A stretch of 64,000 nt of DNA from Ciona intestinalis (lineage: Eukaryota; Chordata; Ascidiacea; Phlebobranchia; Cionidae). Location: assembly GCF_000224145.3 (NCBI RefSeq), contig NC_020167.2:2743611-2807610 (forward strand), in the 5' to 3' direction. The notes under the pieces were generated by a model. That model did no database searches. It saw only the letters and a program-made list of their open reading frames with translations, and was not told the DNA's origin. This document shows positions 24,001-37,050 of this stretch, piece by piece. Each line of letters begins with the position of its first letter. Positions within the stretch are counted from its first letter, which is position 1. A program made the position numbers and the translations under genes.

Positions 24001-27000
24001 ACTGAGGCTTATTGCTTCTCTCTGTTTCATTTTGAGGAAATATTGCAGATAAGTCGCTAACGTTCATTGGAGATTGCATAACATTGTCTTTATGTTGAAC
24101 AACACTCTTCGGAGTGCTCCCCGCCATTCTCCGGGACTTTGAACGATTTCCTACAATTGGAGTTATGTGAAGCGATTTTCGTTTCAGCTGAGTTACTCGT
24201 TTGTCTTTTGGTGAGTCATACTGGTCCAAGGAATCTGCTGAGTAATTGTTTAAAGCACACCCCTCAAAAACAAATGCACTTTCATCGACATAATCAACAG
24301 AGGAAACTCCACCAGACGTTGGGCATGGAGAATAATGGTTGAGACGCTTCATTGATATTTTTGGAGTTGTAGTTTCAAACAAATCATCATCTGAATGAAG
24401 AACTGAAGACTGACTCCTACAATCTGACTCGGACTTATCCGTTTCTGAACAAGTTTCAACATCTAATATCTTATGAAGACGAACGCTACATTGTTTTGTT
24501 CCCATCTCACTACTTTGTCCAATTTCTTCAACACTTTCATCGCAAGTTGGTTGAACCACTTCATAATCTGATGCATCAAACAACTGCTCAATCGAATTTA
24601 CTTCAGTTTCACTGTTCTGATGCAGAAGAGAATTGCTCCTGCCACCCAAGGTGTGATCTTCTTCTGCTAACTGCTTTAAAACTTTATCCAGCTGTTGTAA
24701 GTAGTCACCAATATCACCACACCCAGTGTAAATGTGGTAAAGCAAAGGTGAGAAGTCTGCAAGGTTGCTCAGCTTTAAATAACAGATGTCCATCTTATTA
24801 CAGTGGCGCTCCAGACTCTGTTGAATATATTTAACGTTAAAAACAATTTGTACTAACCTAAAATTAAAGGTAATTTTACTGGTTTAAAACTGAGTCAACG
24901 CAGTGTTTTCCTAAATTGATCTTTTTGCACAAATAAAACTATGAAAAAGGCAATTTCCCATCCCCAAAAAAACACTACCTTTAATAATTGAGGAGCTCTG
25001 CACAGCAACATACAGCGGTGAACATGGAGGGTGGTTTCTCTGGAACCTTCCGGAAACACCAGGGTCATGTCACTGTATTTTTCATTGTTCAGCAACTTGC
25101 CCATATCTGTGCTGAGACACAGCAGCTGCTTATATAAAGGAGGATTGGACCCAACTTCAGTTGAACTAGTTGGATCATTAACACAGGTGTTTTGGTCGTT
25201 CTGAACTTGATGGGTGGTTTTTGAAACATTTTCCTCATTGAAACTTGTTGTATCTTCAACTGCTGGAACCTAAAAAATATTTGAAATGTGTATAATACTA
25301 CATAAAGATAAAACTGGTGCTGCTTATTACCTAACAAAGTGTTTAAGATTGTGTTGGTAAAATGTTAACTCACCTGCTCATCCATCATTAGAGAAATATT
25401 GGTCTCCTCATTGATTTCATTATGTGGTTGTGGTGGGGTGCTGTCATTGAAACACTGAAGGAAATAAGAAAACATCAGTGTTTATAAGTAGTTCTTAATC
25501 ATTCGTTAGTTAGTATAGTTAATTGGTGAACTTACCAAACTGTTATTTGAAGCATCAGGGCTAATTGTAAAGCACATATCTTGTAAAACTTTATCATTCT
25601 GTTTCTCCTAAGAATCGGAAACAATATAATGTTACTACTGGTGAACTAATGTTAAAGCAATAATAATACCAACAAAAACCTGTTTTGGGCTCTTTGTGAC
25701 TTCATTTTCAAGACTACCATCTTCTGCTGAAATGATATCAACAACTTCTACCTGAAGTGTTTTCCGAACTTCAAACTGAGAAAGCAAACCTGAAACCGTG
25801 TAGTTTTCATTCCTTAAAATATTTTCTCCAGTAAGCCCCCACTTGCTTTTGCTGGTCTTGGCAAATTTGCTTTTGAACTTATACTGTTTCGAACCAGTTT
25901 CATCCGGTTCCTATATGAAAAACAACAAACTGTATGTGTTATAAATCCTTTTTAAAACTATTAAGCATATAAAATAAAATTGGAGATAAAAAAGGGGATA
26001 AAATTGGAGATAAAAAAGGGGATAAAATTGGAGATAAAAAGTCTTACTTTAACATCGGAATATGTTTTCCTGTTAGATAAAACATCTAAATCACTGTCTG
26101 TAACGTTCTTATCTTCATTAGACGCGTGTTGGTTGTTCATATCTGATGTGTTCTGTATCAGAACCACACTTTCATCACTCGATGTTTCAGTGTTTCCAGA
26201 TCGAGATTTCCTTGAATTCCATTTTGGAGCTGGCAACACTGGCGTGGATGAAAATTCATTTTCTTCATCCGATTGTTTATCTGCAAAAAAATAGTCACTT
26301 ATAAAAACACAATTCTCTTGTTTAGTGACAACTTAACTACAGGATTACCAAAATAGGCAATGTAAATGGTATCACCAGATTGACATGATTTTTAAACTTC
26401 CAATGTTACTGATTCTTTGCACACTCGTTATTTTTATTTCAGATTTTAAAACTAAACCTATGGTTACTGTTTTCCTATCCATACCCACCTGAAGACGAAA
26501 CTGCATTCATTACCAACTCAGCAACTCGAGCATCAACCGCAGCTTTACGAGAATTAACGCTCATCTCAAGCATCACAGGAACTGGGACTTCTTTTTTTCT
26601 AAAAGTTCAAGACGAGAAATTACACAGCTGTGCTTAGCTGGGGTTTAAAGTTACTATGTATGGTTATATAGAGTTATTTTTACCTGGTACGACTGGTTTT
26701 CTTTTTCGATTTTTCCATTTTCAGCTGTGATTTGGACAATGCTTTTGCTATCTGTGGAAACAACTAGGTTTAAGATGAATTATATGAAGTAAGATAGACA
26801 TAGGCGCCTAAGTTTTGATTGTCTAGGTTAGGCAAACTCATAGTTACAAATGTCAACTACTTATTACATCATACGTAAGCTAATAAGGTAATTAGCACAC
26901 TCGCACATTACGCACTGGTTAGGGTTTAACTTTCGTATTACTCGTTACGCAGCACGTTGAACGTATACACACAGTAGTAGCAGTTGTAAAATATTGAAAG

Positions 27001-28964
27001 ATCGCAAACTTGCAGGTGCAGGCACACGCAATATCCTACGATCTTTGTTTCTATCACAATGGCGATTGTGAGGTAATTAACCTGAATTTGTTCTTCATCT
27101 TCACTTTTAGGATTGCGCAATACACGTCTTTGCTTCCCTTTGGTTTTCGTCTGAAGAATTTTGGTAAATATTTAATTAGTAATAAAATGTGGTTCCTGTT
27201 AACATGTATTTTAATGTTCGTTGCACAACAACAAACTTTAAGGAAAGTTTGCATAGTTTAAATTACATACAGCAAACATACTAATCAAGTAAAAGCAGTT
27301 TTTCTTGGCCATTTGCCCACCATCTTACTTGCATTGCGTTGCCATCTTTGTTCAGACATGCCTTCCGATGTATCTTAAGCCCTCTAGAAGATTTTAAAAC
27401 CTTGTCACACTTCGAACACACAAAAGATGACTTGTCTTCACTTGCGCTACCACTTTCATGACCCTGTTTTATCTGCCGTTTCGATGGACTGCACTTTCTA
27501 GTTAGAACATTGCCATGAGAAAGCTGACCATCTAAACATCTGTAACAAGATTAAAACTTTACATTTTCATTAACTTCACATAACCATAGCAGTATATATT
27601 TTATTCAATTTTTCAATTTTAATAATGTTGTTTAATTTGGTCCACAACCAAACCATAAACACCCACCAAGTAACATACACAGTAACTTGTAAGCTGGTAC
27701 GAGGTGTATGAACATCCGTGTTATAACGACTGTCGTTTTCTGGCCACATGAGGATAAAGTAAGTTACATTCATTCATTTGTACTGTCTTCTAATGCAGGT
27801 TCTAATATGCATAATACATATAGATACTTAACCTTAGCATAAAAAGCAGTTAAACAAAAACATTCAGTTGGAATAAATAAGTCAACATGAATCTGCACAT
27901 TGTACCTGTTAATATGATGCTGTCTGGATGAAGTGTTAAAATTGGTTAAATCCTTTTCACAAGTTGGACAGTTAAAATCTACCATCTCTTCTTTACTGTC
28001 TTTCTTTATTCCCTCCTTTATGTTGAAGTAAGAAGAGGTCACCTGTATTTAAGAACAAAGTAAACTAATGCAAATATGAATATGCCATAATGTAAACTAC
28101 AGTTTCACAGGTTGGGCTTTAAAAAAAAAGTCCAATGATTTACATATTATAAATCTATTTTTGTGTATATTTTTTTGGAATATTCGTCATATATATAGAG
28201 AGAATTCGGAAATATTTAATATGAATAGCCCTATTGGCTTATGTAGCAGTTTCTTTTAAAACCTTGAAATTGCGACCTTGAAATTGAATTGGAATATGCA
28301 AATGATTAAAGAAAGTTCAGACCTTTGGTTCATTCAAGATTTCTCTGCAAGCTTTTATGTTCAGCTCTTCACATGCTTTGGTATGGATAGTGAACTCTGC
28401 TTTAGAAACAATGTATTTTCCGCATGTTGGACAATTACGATCGGATTCTGAAGCAAAACGTTCCCGCATACATCGCCTGTGATGATCCTGGCATTCTGAT
28501 TTCGGGATTTTCTTGTTACAGATGTTGCAGATGCCTCCGGGAGAGCAGCAGAGATCGGGAAGATTTTGAAGAACAGGAATGCTGACATCATCCATTACTG
28601 ATCCCTCTACATCCTCATCAAAATTTCGTTTCTGTTTTTTATCTTTCTGGATTTCATCTTTTAGATTGTTAGCACTTGTAGAAGAAATGCTGTTATCTGG
28701 TTTAGGGAAAGAATGACTTTGATTTTCAAAGAAATTCTCAATTTCTTCGACCTCATCCAGTGTATCATCATTCGCAGCAGTCGTGGATGTTTTACCCCCT
28801 TGCAGAGGTTCTATTTCAATATTAAGTGTCTTTAAGTTATCATGACGGTTATCGTGCAATAAATTTGTAGGTTGTGAACTGGAAGTTTTTCTAACTGACG
28901 TCTTTTTGACTCGTCGTAACTTTTTCAGTCTTGGTAGTTGAAAATCGTCAAGTGATTGATCCAT
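21001..28964 (-). CDS. SLX4: SLX4 structure-specific endonuclease scaffold
   Basis: Sixteen exons on the minus strand: 28323-28964, 27906-28042, 27329-27539, 27082-27150, 26684-26751, 26489-26598, 26048-26280, 25680-25910, 25536-25607, 25374-25454, 24979-25269, 23663-24817, 23408-23537, 23263-23355, 21648-21699 and 21001-21319. They total 3894 nt, 1297 aa, in frame throughout. SLX4 is the nuclear scaffold for SLX1, MUS81-EME1 and XPF-ERCC1 in crosslink repair and Holliday junction cutting. Seen in order: Cys/His finger pairs CNICNKKIP (about 146), CPTCGKYIV (178), CPTCEKDL...HHINRC (239) and CSKCDKVL...HRKAC (300), of which the third best fits the UBZ4 type; an MLR-like EEQIQIAKALSKSQLK (about 348); a BTB domain from about 670 (EKYSDMTLVFPEGSRE, HVHRCMLLCRAPQLL); PITPMPNYSDLDTPEI and SAP residues (FGLKKTLGKRKIKTKLKEAF, about 1085-1125); and the SLX1-binding C-terminal domain (ILQYKPIYL, NELLDFLDKQ). 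One donor (end of exon 12, GTTCGT) is weak. Confidence 0.92.
21951..22024. repeat. Three-unit minisatellite in an SLX4 intron
   Basis: Three copies of TGGTATCACCGTTATACCTT plus GA and 2-4 variable bases (periods 24 and 26), almost identical to each other. It lies in the final large SLX4 intron, downstream of the nested coding unit. Confidence 0.9.
22260..22982 (-). CDS. Three-exon coding unit nested in the SLX4 intron, 144 aa
   Basis: Minus-strand exons 22898-22982, 22635-22824 and 22260-22419 give 435 nt, closed and in frame from ATG to TAA. The protein begins MKSNIDSSKKNAEEIIKATE, continues EFCRQVTAALNSSLRRGVMA and ADMVNWLNRLSPGTSNY, and ends with HIYRVMLKLNPKLKPA. It looks alpha-helical, with no signal peptide or membrane segment. 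I do not recognise the family. The exons sit on the same strand as SLX4 between its exons 14 and 15. All junction phases (1) match those of SLX4, so they could also serve as an alternative SLX4 3' end: SLX4 exon 14 to the middle exon keeps the frame. A separate gene or an alternative terminus are both possible; the well-formed start favours a gene, while the shared phase favours an isoform. Confidence 0.7.
23017..23095. repeat. 37-bp direct repeat, two copies
   Basis: CTAATAGAAAATTGCAAAGC followed by AATTCTTGCATCGAACT occurs twice with a 42-bp period. Each unit contains the near-palindrome AATTGCAAAGCAATT. It stands directly 5' of the nested coding unit. Confidence 0.9.
25977..26040. repeat. 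A-rich tandem repeat in SLX4 intron 7
   Basis: About two and a half copies of TTGGAGATAAAAAAGGGGAT plus AAAA (24-bp period) adjoin the donor of SLX4 exon 7. Probably a recent slippage expansion. Confidence 0.85.
27640..27778 (+). repeat. 5'-truncated SINE in SLX4 intron 2
   Basis: The tail half of the SINE family (AAGTAACATACACAGTAACT, then GTTATAACGACTGTCGTTTT) ends in CATTCATTCATTTG. The tRNA-like head is missing, as expected from incomplete reverse transcription. Confidence 0.7.
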
Positions 28965-31120
28965 ACTTCAGACAAACGGCATAAATAAGTCGCAGAATTT
29001 AAAACATTTAATTTTCGCGCAAAGTAACCATCTTAAAGATCTGACAAAATGTTTTGTTTACATTAAATCACAAAACTTTATTTTACCAAACTTTACCGCG
29101 CTTTTGGGTAAAACCCTTCGGTAAACCTACATTCAATAGAAATCTTACTAATTTGCATATGCGCCTAGAGTTTAAAGTCGTTTGGTTTTTAATTAAGCAG
29201 TAAGTTATTTTATTGCTGCCGAAGGGCGAATAGTTCAGAATAAGGTGATTTCACCATCAAAGCATATAATTTACATACCCGTATATACATATGTTGTGAG
29301 TGATAATACAACAGTGTAAACATATAAAATACACCGACAACTGTCTATTTACCGATTATATCTACTTCTTGCAGTAGAGTTTGATTTGCATAAGCCTATA
29401 TTTATTGAGTATATTTGTTTTGTTAACGTAACAGATCTTGCTTTAGAATATTGCTTTGGCAATAACGCGGTTTACGAAAGGCAATTACATTGCTCTGATC
29501 GATTAGCGGTCGATACAGTAGTAGCTATTATAAAACCGCGCGTACAGGGAAACAATATAAAAGAGGGTCAATGTGTTCTGCCTTGTAAAAACAAAACAGC
29601 GCAAATTGTTACCAATGCAAACAACCGTATACATTTACAACACATATGCCTTCAACATATGTCGATTTAGCCTTTAGGCCACTGTCAGGGCAAAAACGGT
29701 TGTACTGTCTGGAGTCTAAACAGTTCCTCATGTGAGAACGAACCCGCCTTTTTCTCTGCTAAACGCAGGGCTTCGCTTTTCCACTAATTTAATCTCATTT
29801 GAAGCAGAACCGTGATAAATGCGCCGATTAGCAAACGGAGACTCCCAGCCACAGAATTCAAATACAGCTTAGAGATGGAGTTAATGAAAGCCGGTGAAAT
29901 GTATGTGGTTTCATGCGGATATCTAACCGAGGGTGAAATCGATTTAAATGACGAAATAGAAAAGTGCAGCTGTTGGTTTCGGCTGTAATCAATTTCAAGC
30001 GTTAAGCAAAACTCAGTGTCTTTAAAATACGTTGCAGATCAGCCCGCTAAATCAGCCAGACCATTCACGTTTTAGCGTAATTGCGTTAAGGCAATAACTG
30101 CCTGAAATTGGTCAGATTTTTCTCGCGTCGACAATTCATCACTGTTATCGCGATAACGGGTTGACAAAACGTGGAACCAGATATAGTTGTACGCACCAGG
30201 GAATCATGGCAACACACCACAAGTGTTTTGTCTGGAAATGCTCTTTTCGCAAGGGAGTCAAACAGAAAGTGAAGATTGAGTTAGACACGGTGGAATAAGG
30301 GAAGTTTTGTAGTTAATTTTGGTGGATGATATCAGCCCTGTTTTGACGTTTACGCTCCACCAATCCATATCCAATTCAATAAACATCCTATCCGCACTGA
30401 TGACTCGTAGTTTAAAATAGATTTACGAAACTTCGGCGACTGATTCTGTTGTCGTAAGTTCTTCTGTTTAAATTCCAACAATTAGTTTTTCGTCGCCGGT
30501 CTTTCGCTGATCTGGCTCATTGATTTCTTGTTCGGAATTTCCGCGCCGAGGTCGGAAAGCAGTTTCGGGTTTCAGCATACGTGCTAACAACGGAATGACT
30601 AATTATAGGGCGATTTATGACGTCAGAAACGAATTTGAGAGTCTCCCCTTTCTAGCAATGTAATAACAGTTTTACGACATTTTCGTGGTTTCGGTAACAC
30701 TGTATATTGTGTACGATCGAATTGAACTTGTTGTGCCTTCAATTACACGCTGTCGCTGCATGCTGACAGTGTGCAATTATATCGCCAGGATTTAAATCCC
30801 GTGAAACAACCGAGATCCCAGCGAATTTCGGCGCAAAAATAACATCATGTAGCCTCCAGCAGGTACAAGTAGTTCTGAGATGGTATCAGTCAATCATAAA
30901 ATGAGGAACAAGGTTTCCTATTTTATTAATTGCGATCCTTCAACAGCAAGAAGAAGCTTAAAATAACGATGATTGTCTTCACCAGTAACCCCAGTAGCTG
31001 CAGTCATTAGTACTTGCTAACAGATATATTCGTATGATCAAGTTACATGTATTTAGGTCCCTTATCTTTTCAGCAATATTAAATTGCATTGCAGATTAGG
31101 GTATTTAGGCCAAGTGAATA
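28965..31120. other. Spacer between divergent SLX4 and MS4A-like genes
   Basis: It holds both promoters. Two fairly long plus-strand open stretches (29386-29670 and about 29799-29988) are noted in the findings; neither has clear splice sites or family motifs. No repeat of the common families was seen here, unusual for this window. Confidence 0.5.
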
Positions 31121-34100
31121 ATGCAAGATAACGACGGCTCTCAAAGTGGGACCTCCATAAGCGTAGATTCGCTGGGGACTGACTCCGACCAGCACAGAGA
31201 AGATTTAATATTGAAAGATGAAAAATATGTTGATGATGACGTACCCGTGACGTCAGAGCCATCTTTGTTTTGTAGACGAATGAAACGCATTGGCGTAAGT
31301 GAATTTGTTTTATTAGGTTTTATCCATACGTGCTGACACAAACGTTTACATTAAACATTTTATTGCTGTGTTTATATGTATAGTGTGGTGGGGGAAGATG
31401 GGACATCTTTTTATTCTAATTTTTTGTCTCATTTGGTAGTAAACAAAGAACAGTCAAAGAATTATAAAACTATATCCTCACGACTCCCATAGACCGATGT
31501 TAATTGTTTAAAACGCAATCAGGATATTTAGATATTGTGTGTTAAATTTGCCCCTTCTTTCTTCACCCTCACTATATGTTATCTCAACAAGCCAACGGTT
31601 TTATGTTCCAAGGCATATAGCTTTAACTTAATGAAACCGGTTTTCATGTCAGTTAATATCCAACACATGTTTTGAATTTGCGCTTGATTCTGTATTTGCT
31701 GTCTGGGTGCAACCGTTAAAGGTGTAAATCGTGCGAACACATGTAATAGGGAAACATTTCACAGTACACCATTCAGTATTTAACGACAAACGCTGTTTAA
31801 CTCATGACGAAATACATCGTCATTACGCTTGTGCTAAGCGCGTTTTATCAAATTTTAAACCAAACAAATAACGTTCTAAACATTTTGTCCGACGATATAC
31901 ATAAATATCGATTTTCATTTTATGACATAGGGTGTTAAAAAGGCAACAATATAATTACGGTCAAATCTGTTTCACTGCTCATTAATATTTCATGACCAAA
32001 TTGTGTGTCTGGTTAACATGGCTGCTCTTAATACAGGGATAAGAGAGAACGCGGCGTTTTTATATTTCCCACTATAGTATTGATCGCGCTATTTAGGAAA
32101 TGGTTTGAATTTAGCTTTATATTTACCAGGATAATTTTATACAAATGCGACACTTTTAATAAAAAACCCTAACACGTCAACACGTTCATAAAGGGTAGAA
32201 AATATTTTCCTTGTACAGGATTATAACATCATAGTATATATTTACTTTAGTTTACCATAGTATAATACCGTGAAAATCGTTGAGCTTAAATCTTAGACCT
32301 TTTTTATTGGAAGACAATCATAATATGACCATTTTAAATCTCTTAGTGCAATTAATAAAACCATATACTATTTCATGTATACGGGTTTACATGTTTCTTT
32401 ATATAAACAAATGAATGTAACTTGCTTTATCCTCACGCGGCCTGAAAACGACAGTTGTTATATATAGGTGTTCTGGTTTATTTGCCAGCTTACGAGTTAC
32501 CACGAATGTAACTGTGCGGATGATTGTTTGTTTTTTGTTTTCCATTTTGTTTTTCGTATTCCGTTTTTATATGGCTGACAACTTTGACAACCCATTTGTA
32601 ATCACTGGGATAAAACAATTGCCGTAAAGTGTCTTCCCCAAGCACACACACCCCCGAAATGTTAGCCGCGCCGGGCCTGGAACCTATCACCTCTGGGGCG
32701 GCACTGCGCGACAACCAACTGTGCCATGGCGCCGGACATTATACTTTTGTGTTGGTATATTTTTGCCTATTTTTGATAATAATATAAAAAATAAATTCCA
32801 GGTTTGCCAGCTCTTAATTGCGCTCGCATGTATCACTATCTCGATTCCGTTAACCATTGAGGTGGACAGACGGTCAGCAGGCAGCGGAATATGGTGTCCA
32901 ATATTTGTAAGTTTCTTGTTTTAGGTGTAAGCTGTATAGTATTTATATATAGTGGGGTAAAATAGGACATGTTTTATTCTATTTTGTTGTCCCGTTTGGT
33001 TTAGTATACACAAAGAGCATTTAAAAAGTTTTATAACCGTATCCTTACCACTATAAATAAGAGTTGTTAATTGTTAAAACACATTAGGAAATATGCGGTT
33101 ATGTGCTAAAAGTATCCTATCTTACCACGCTCTATAATACTATACATATCAAGGATATGTGCGTGAGAGAGTAAAATGGCTCTAATGGCCGCCATTTGTA
33201 TAGCAATATCATGAGTCTTTTTTTGTAATTTGATCGTTGTCTTCAGCATTTAACAAAGACAAAGCATACTGGCCAATTACTATTTACGTTGTCTATTAAA
33301 ATTCCACTGTTGGGATTTTATTGAACATGATATGTAACTTATAATAAGTATAAATTCCGCACGACCAAAATAGTTTAGAAAACCAAACAACATGTTGTAA
33401 GTTTACGTTGTATTTGCAGTTTGCAACCATGGGTGGTTTGAATGTGTCATCCGCCGGGAAACTCAAGTCCATCAAGGTTGGTATATGTAAATCAACATGT
33501 GTCTTTGTGACGTGGTTTCTCATCGTCTGTGACGTAGTATATCTAAAGAGTACGACGCTCGTCTCATGTTATGTTACGTCATAATCAATATTCTGATAGT
33601 TTTCTCCTTAATTTTTTTTATTTATTGATATCGTAATATTTATTTTTGGCGACCACCTGGAAATGATATATTGCCCTGTAAACTGAACATGCGAAAAATA
33701 GGCTATTGAGAAATGATATCTATATAAAAAACAGCTTACGTTTTATATGAAAATAAAATTTGACAGTAGTATGATTTTTTGTAATTATGCACGATTTATT
33801 TTCATTGAGTTTCGTAAAAACAGCTTATGACTCTCCCCCTTTAACTTTGGCCAAGCTTTTTTATTATTATTGAAGTATGTTTTCATACCACGCAGGTTAT
33901 GTGGTCGTTCGCCATTACAAGCATCTATTTTGCGGGCCTCATGCTGTGTGTCGAGCTGATTGAATTATCGATCACAGTGGGTGAACAATCAACAATTTTA
34001 ACGGTAAGAATAACTTTATTATTGGCATTTATAAGAACTTTGAATTTGTTTAGGTTATTATATTTGAAATACTTTTCTATTATAGTTTGGAGTTATGTGT

Positions 34101-37050
34101 ATATACAGTGTACATAAAAGTAACGCGTTGATTTTGCTGCCGTATAGTTTTGTTGCCAGCCTCGCGTTGTGTTGCTGTAGATTCCGTTTTACCTTCTACA
34201 TAGGATTATAGTGGAAAGTACTCTCGTTATTTCAAGATTGTTTCTGAACACCCAAGTTTTGGTTAAGGTTCACAAAAGGAATCTGACCCCATCCACTCAT
34301 AATGCACTTGTCGCTAATTTAACGTAATTATGCGTCAATTAACTACCCACTTGATTGCGCTTTCTCCAATTGACTGTACGAATAAGCCTTGTCGGAATGG
34401 ACAGCTGATTGTGTGCGTTGTATTTGAGTAAAAGTACAAGGCGGGGTCAGCGCGACCAAAATATTGACATAGTTATCTTAGAGCACTTTTGCTGCAGCAA
34501 GCGACCCGCACACGTCGTAATTATACGGTGCTGTGTGAAGTTGTACAATTATGCGCCGTTCATGCATACAACAAAAACAGGCAGCTTAATTTGCTTACAT
34601 AGCTTTAATAGGTGGCAGCTGCTGTTTTCCAACGTGCGCAAGGTCACGCCTACACCCCAAGCATCAATTATTCACAACAAACAGCGCCTATAGAGTGCTG
34701 GTAATGCCGATGTGGACAAACATTCTTCGCAATTTCTACCCGACCTGCGGTTGTGTTTCCGGTAAACTCAGCGTGAAATTTGTCGCACCCTAAAAACCTT
34801 TGGCCGCGTAAAACCTCGTTGATTAGATTGGCCAGTGTTTGCACAATATAAAACTGCGTGTTGTCTGCCACCATCAGTAAACAGCCAAAGGCGCCGTCTG
34901 TCCTCCCCCTTTGAACTGTTGACCGCAATTGAGTAAAAAGTCAATTATGACATCACACTCGCACCGATACGTCATAGAAGTAAAGAAAAAGATGAAACAT
35001 TGTTCCAATTTCGAACACTTTCGTACATCTAGTTCCAAGCCATTTTGTCTCCTCTTAAGAAATTATGTATGTGTCTGGATAGTCATAATCCGAACGTAAT
35101 ACGCTGCTGGTGACTTATTTAAACATTATACAACAGGTGTTTTGCAAATACCCAAACAAAATGTGATGGTGCAAGTTTAAAATTGCCAGCTGGTATATAG
35201 GTGACAGCAACATTTTAGGGCTTTTGAAAATTATTTCTCGGGGTTCATAGGTTGTTGCGTTGGAGGGACACAACTTTTAATATAATTTAAACATGTTGCA
35301 GTTTTGAGGATCATTCATAAAAGTTAAAAAAAACACAAAATCTTTTGACATTTTTTCCTTATCGCATCAACAGAAAATCGTTTTTATGAACGAGTGTGCC
35401 ACTTCGCCCATTACCACGAACAACGCCTTTAATCTCAGCTCGCGTTCCTGCTGTTGCTGCCTTCGTAAACACGTAGAGCCAGCAGCCTCTCTTTAAAACC
35501 TTTCAGATTGTGAGATATAAGAATAAAAGCAGCGTGACATGATTTTAATCCTCTCCGTGCGTAATTGAGGTTTATGCTGATAAAGTTGTGATGCTCGAGG
35601 CTACGCATAAGTGTAATTAAAAGTAACCGTGTATGTCTCATCCTTTTTATAAAGGCAGCACCGAGTAAAGGTGAAATATCAATTCCATCATAACTGCCGG
35701 CCAACGGGCAATTAATATTTTGTGTTATTGATTTATCGGATGATTTTTAGACACAAGAAAATCTAAAAAACTAGAACCGTTGTAAAATATAAGTATATCG
35801 GTATTAATTATTCCTTCTACACAACTGTTAGTGATGTGCAAAACAGTTACCATAACATGTTATATAGTAAGTTGGGGAAAGATGGGACACCTTTAGCACA
35901 TAATATCTAAGTATCCGGATCTTGTTTTACATATATAACAAAAGTTTATGCTGGGAGTCTTTATGATACAGTTTTTCTTTATATGTTCTTTGTTTACTAC
36001 AAGATGGGACGAGTAAATAAAATTAAAAGGCGTCCCGTTTTTCCCCACCCTACTATAAAACTCAATTACTTGTTAATGCAAATTATAGATTTGTATTACA
36101 TTTGAGTATTATTGCATAGGTGGGATTGGTTCTTCATTCTATATTGGTAATGTTGGCGTCTTGCGTGATTCTGCTTACCATCTTATCAATAATCATCTGC
36201 TACAGAGAAAACAAAGCCTACGGGAAACAGGTAAATTCTTCTTGAGAGTAAATGATGCATTACGCAGTAAATAACCTGGAATTGGACAGCTCTGAGTATT
36301 AACATAGCAATACGCCTACAGCGTAGACCCGCATGGTGGTCTAGGTTTAGACAATGAAGTTCTAATCGTACAAATCAACGCATTTCCCATTTTAAATTTG
36401 GAGACGATTTTAGGGTATAATCTATTCCTTTCCCCTTACTTTAAAAGGCAATATCTATCTATCTTTCATCTGTCTGTTTGCTTTTTTAGTTAATCCTGGA
36501 ATAATAGGCGCGTACTTTTCTAAATATTTAGGACTGCATCTTTAGATTGTGATCGATGATCAAAAAGGATTGGTCATGAACCTTAATGTGTTTTTAACAT
36601 GTCAACTGCTCATACGTCCTTGTAGAATAAATTATATAGTTAGTCTTGAACTATAAATTGTCGGATGTTTTAGACAGCGGAAAACATGCGACGCTTTAAA
36701 TTTGTTTTTGTCAGATTTATGTGTTACAACTGTATACGCTTAAATGTGAATAACGAATTAATATAAATTACTCATGCTTTGCTATATATGGTATAAGGGA
36801 AGATGGGACACATTTTCATTCTATTTTCTTATAAGAATATTTGGGTATTAAGTGCTAAAAGTGTCCCGGTCTTTCCCCCTCTACTATTTATAAATTCCAT
36901 AATTCCGAGCCTTTAATGATTTTTATTTTTGCATTTCAGAATAAGTTTAACAAATACAATGACCGGAGGTCTTCAGAAATACTTTATTCTGAACACGGAG
37001 GACTTGATGCTGTCATTGGAAGAAAATCTCGTTCTACGCAACATTGCTAA
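31121..37050 (+). CDS. MS4A/CD20-like four-TM protein
   Basis: Six exons: 31121-31294, 32802-32906, 33420-33476, 33896-34003, 36120-36230 and 36940-37050; 666 nt, 221 aa, all introns phase 0. Residues 1-58 are an acidic, Ser-rich cytosolic N-terminus (MQDNDGSQSGTSISVDSLGT). Four membrane segments follow: QLLIALACITISIPLTI, IWCPIFFATMGGLNVSS, MWSFAITSIYFAGLMLCVEL and HSILVMLASCVILLTILSII. The spacing and the GIWCPIFF...GLNVSSAGKLKS signature in TM2 fit the CD20/MS4A family of membrane proteins that modulate receptors and calcium entry. The C-tail is short and charged (YNDRRSSEILYSEHGG) and ends STQHC. The final exon is also open in a second frame, to 37143, so the C-terminus is the least certain part. 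A polyadenylation signal AATAAA lies at 37359-37364. Confidence 0.82.
31381..31574 (+). repeat. MITE copy 11
   Basis: TAGTGTGGTGGGGGAAGATG to CTTCACCCTCACTA, near consensus in the core. It lies in intron 1 of the MS4A-like gene. Confidence 0.87.
32410..32737 (-). repeat. Full-length SINE in MS4A-like intron 1
   Basis: Read on the minus strand it begins with GGCGCCATGGCACAGTTGGT (tRNA-like box A region), carries box-B-like GGTTCCAGGC, and ends in a CATTCAT tail. It ends about 65 bp before exon 2 of the MS4A-like gene. Confidence 0.8.
32950..33135 (+). repeat. MITE copy 12
   Basis: Starts TAGTGGGGTAAAATAGGACA and ends TCTTACCACGCTCTATA. It lies in intron 2 of the MS4A-like gene, about 45 bp after the exon 2 donor. 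Confidence 0.78.
34004..36119. other. Large intron 4 of the MS4A-like gene
   Basis: This 2.1-kb intron contains one MITE (35865-36055). Open frames at 34409-34693 (+) and 34668-34928 (-) overlap each other and show no splice or family support, so I call nothing coding here. Confidence 0.45.
35865..36055 (-). repeat. MITE copy 13
   Basis: Minus orientation: TAGTAAGTTGGGGAAAGATG at the left, TTTTTCCCCACCCTACTA at the right. It ends 64 bp before exon 5 of the MS4A-like gene. Confidence 0.85.
36787..36885 (+). repeat. MITE copy 14, internally deleted
   Basis: Both ends are present (AAGGGAAGATGGGACACATT and GTCCCGGTCTTTCCCCCTCT), but the middle is missing after TATTTTCTTATAAG. It is about half the normal length. 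It lies in the last MS4A-like intron. Confidence 0.8.

Noticed and set aside
34409-34928. Overlapping open frames in MS4A-like intron 4
   Set aside because: Opposite-strand frames overlapping each other with no supporting feature.
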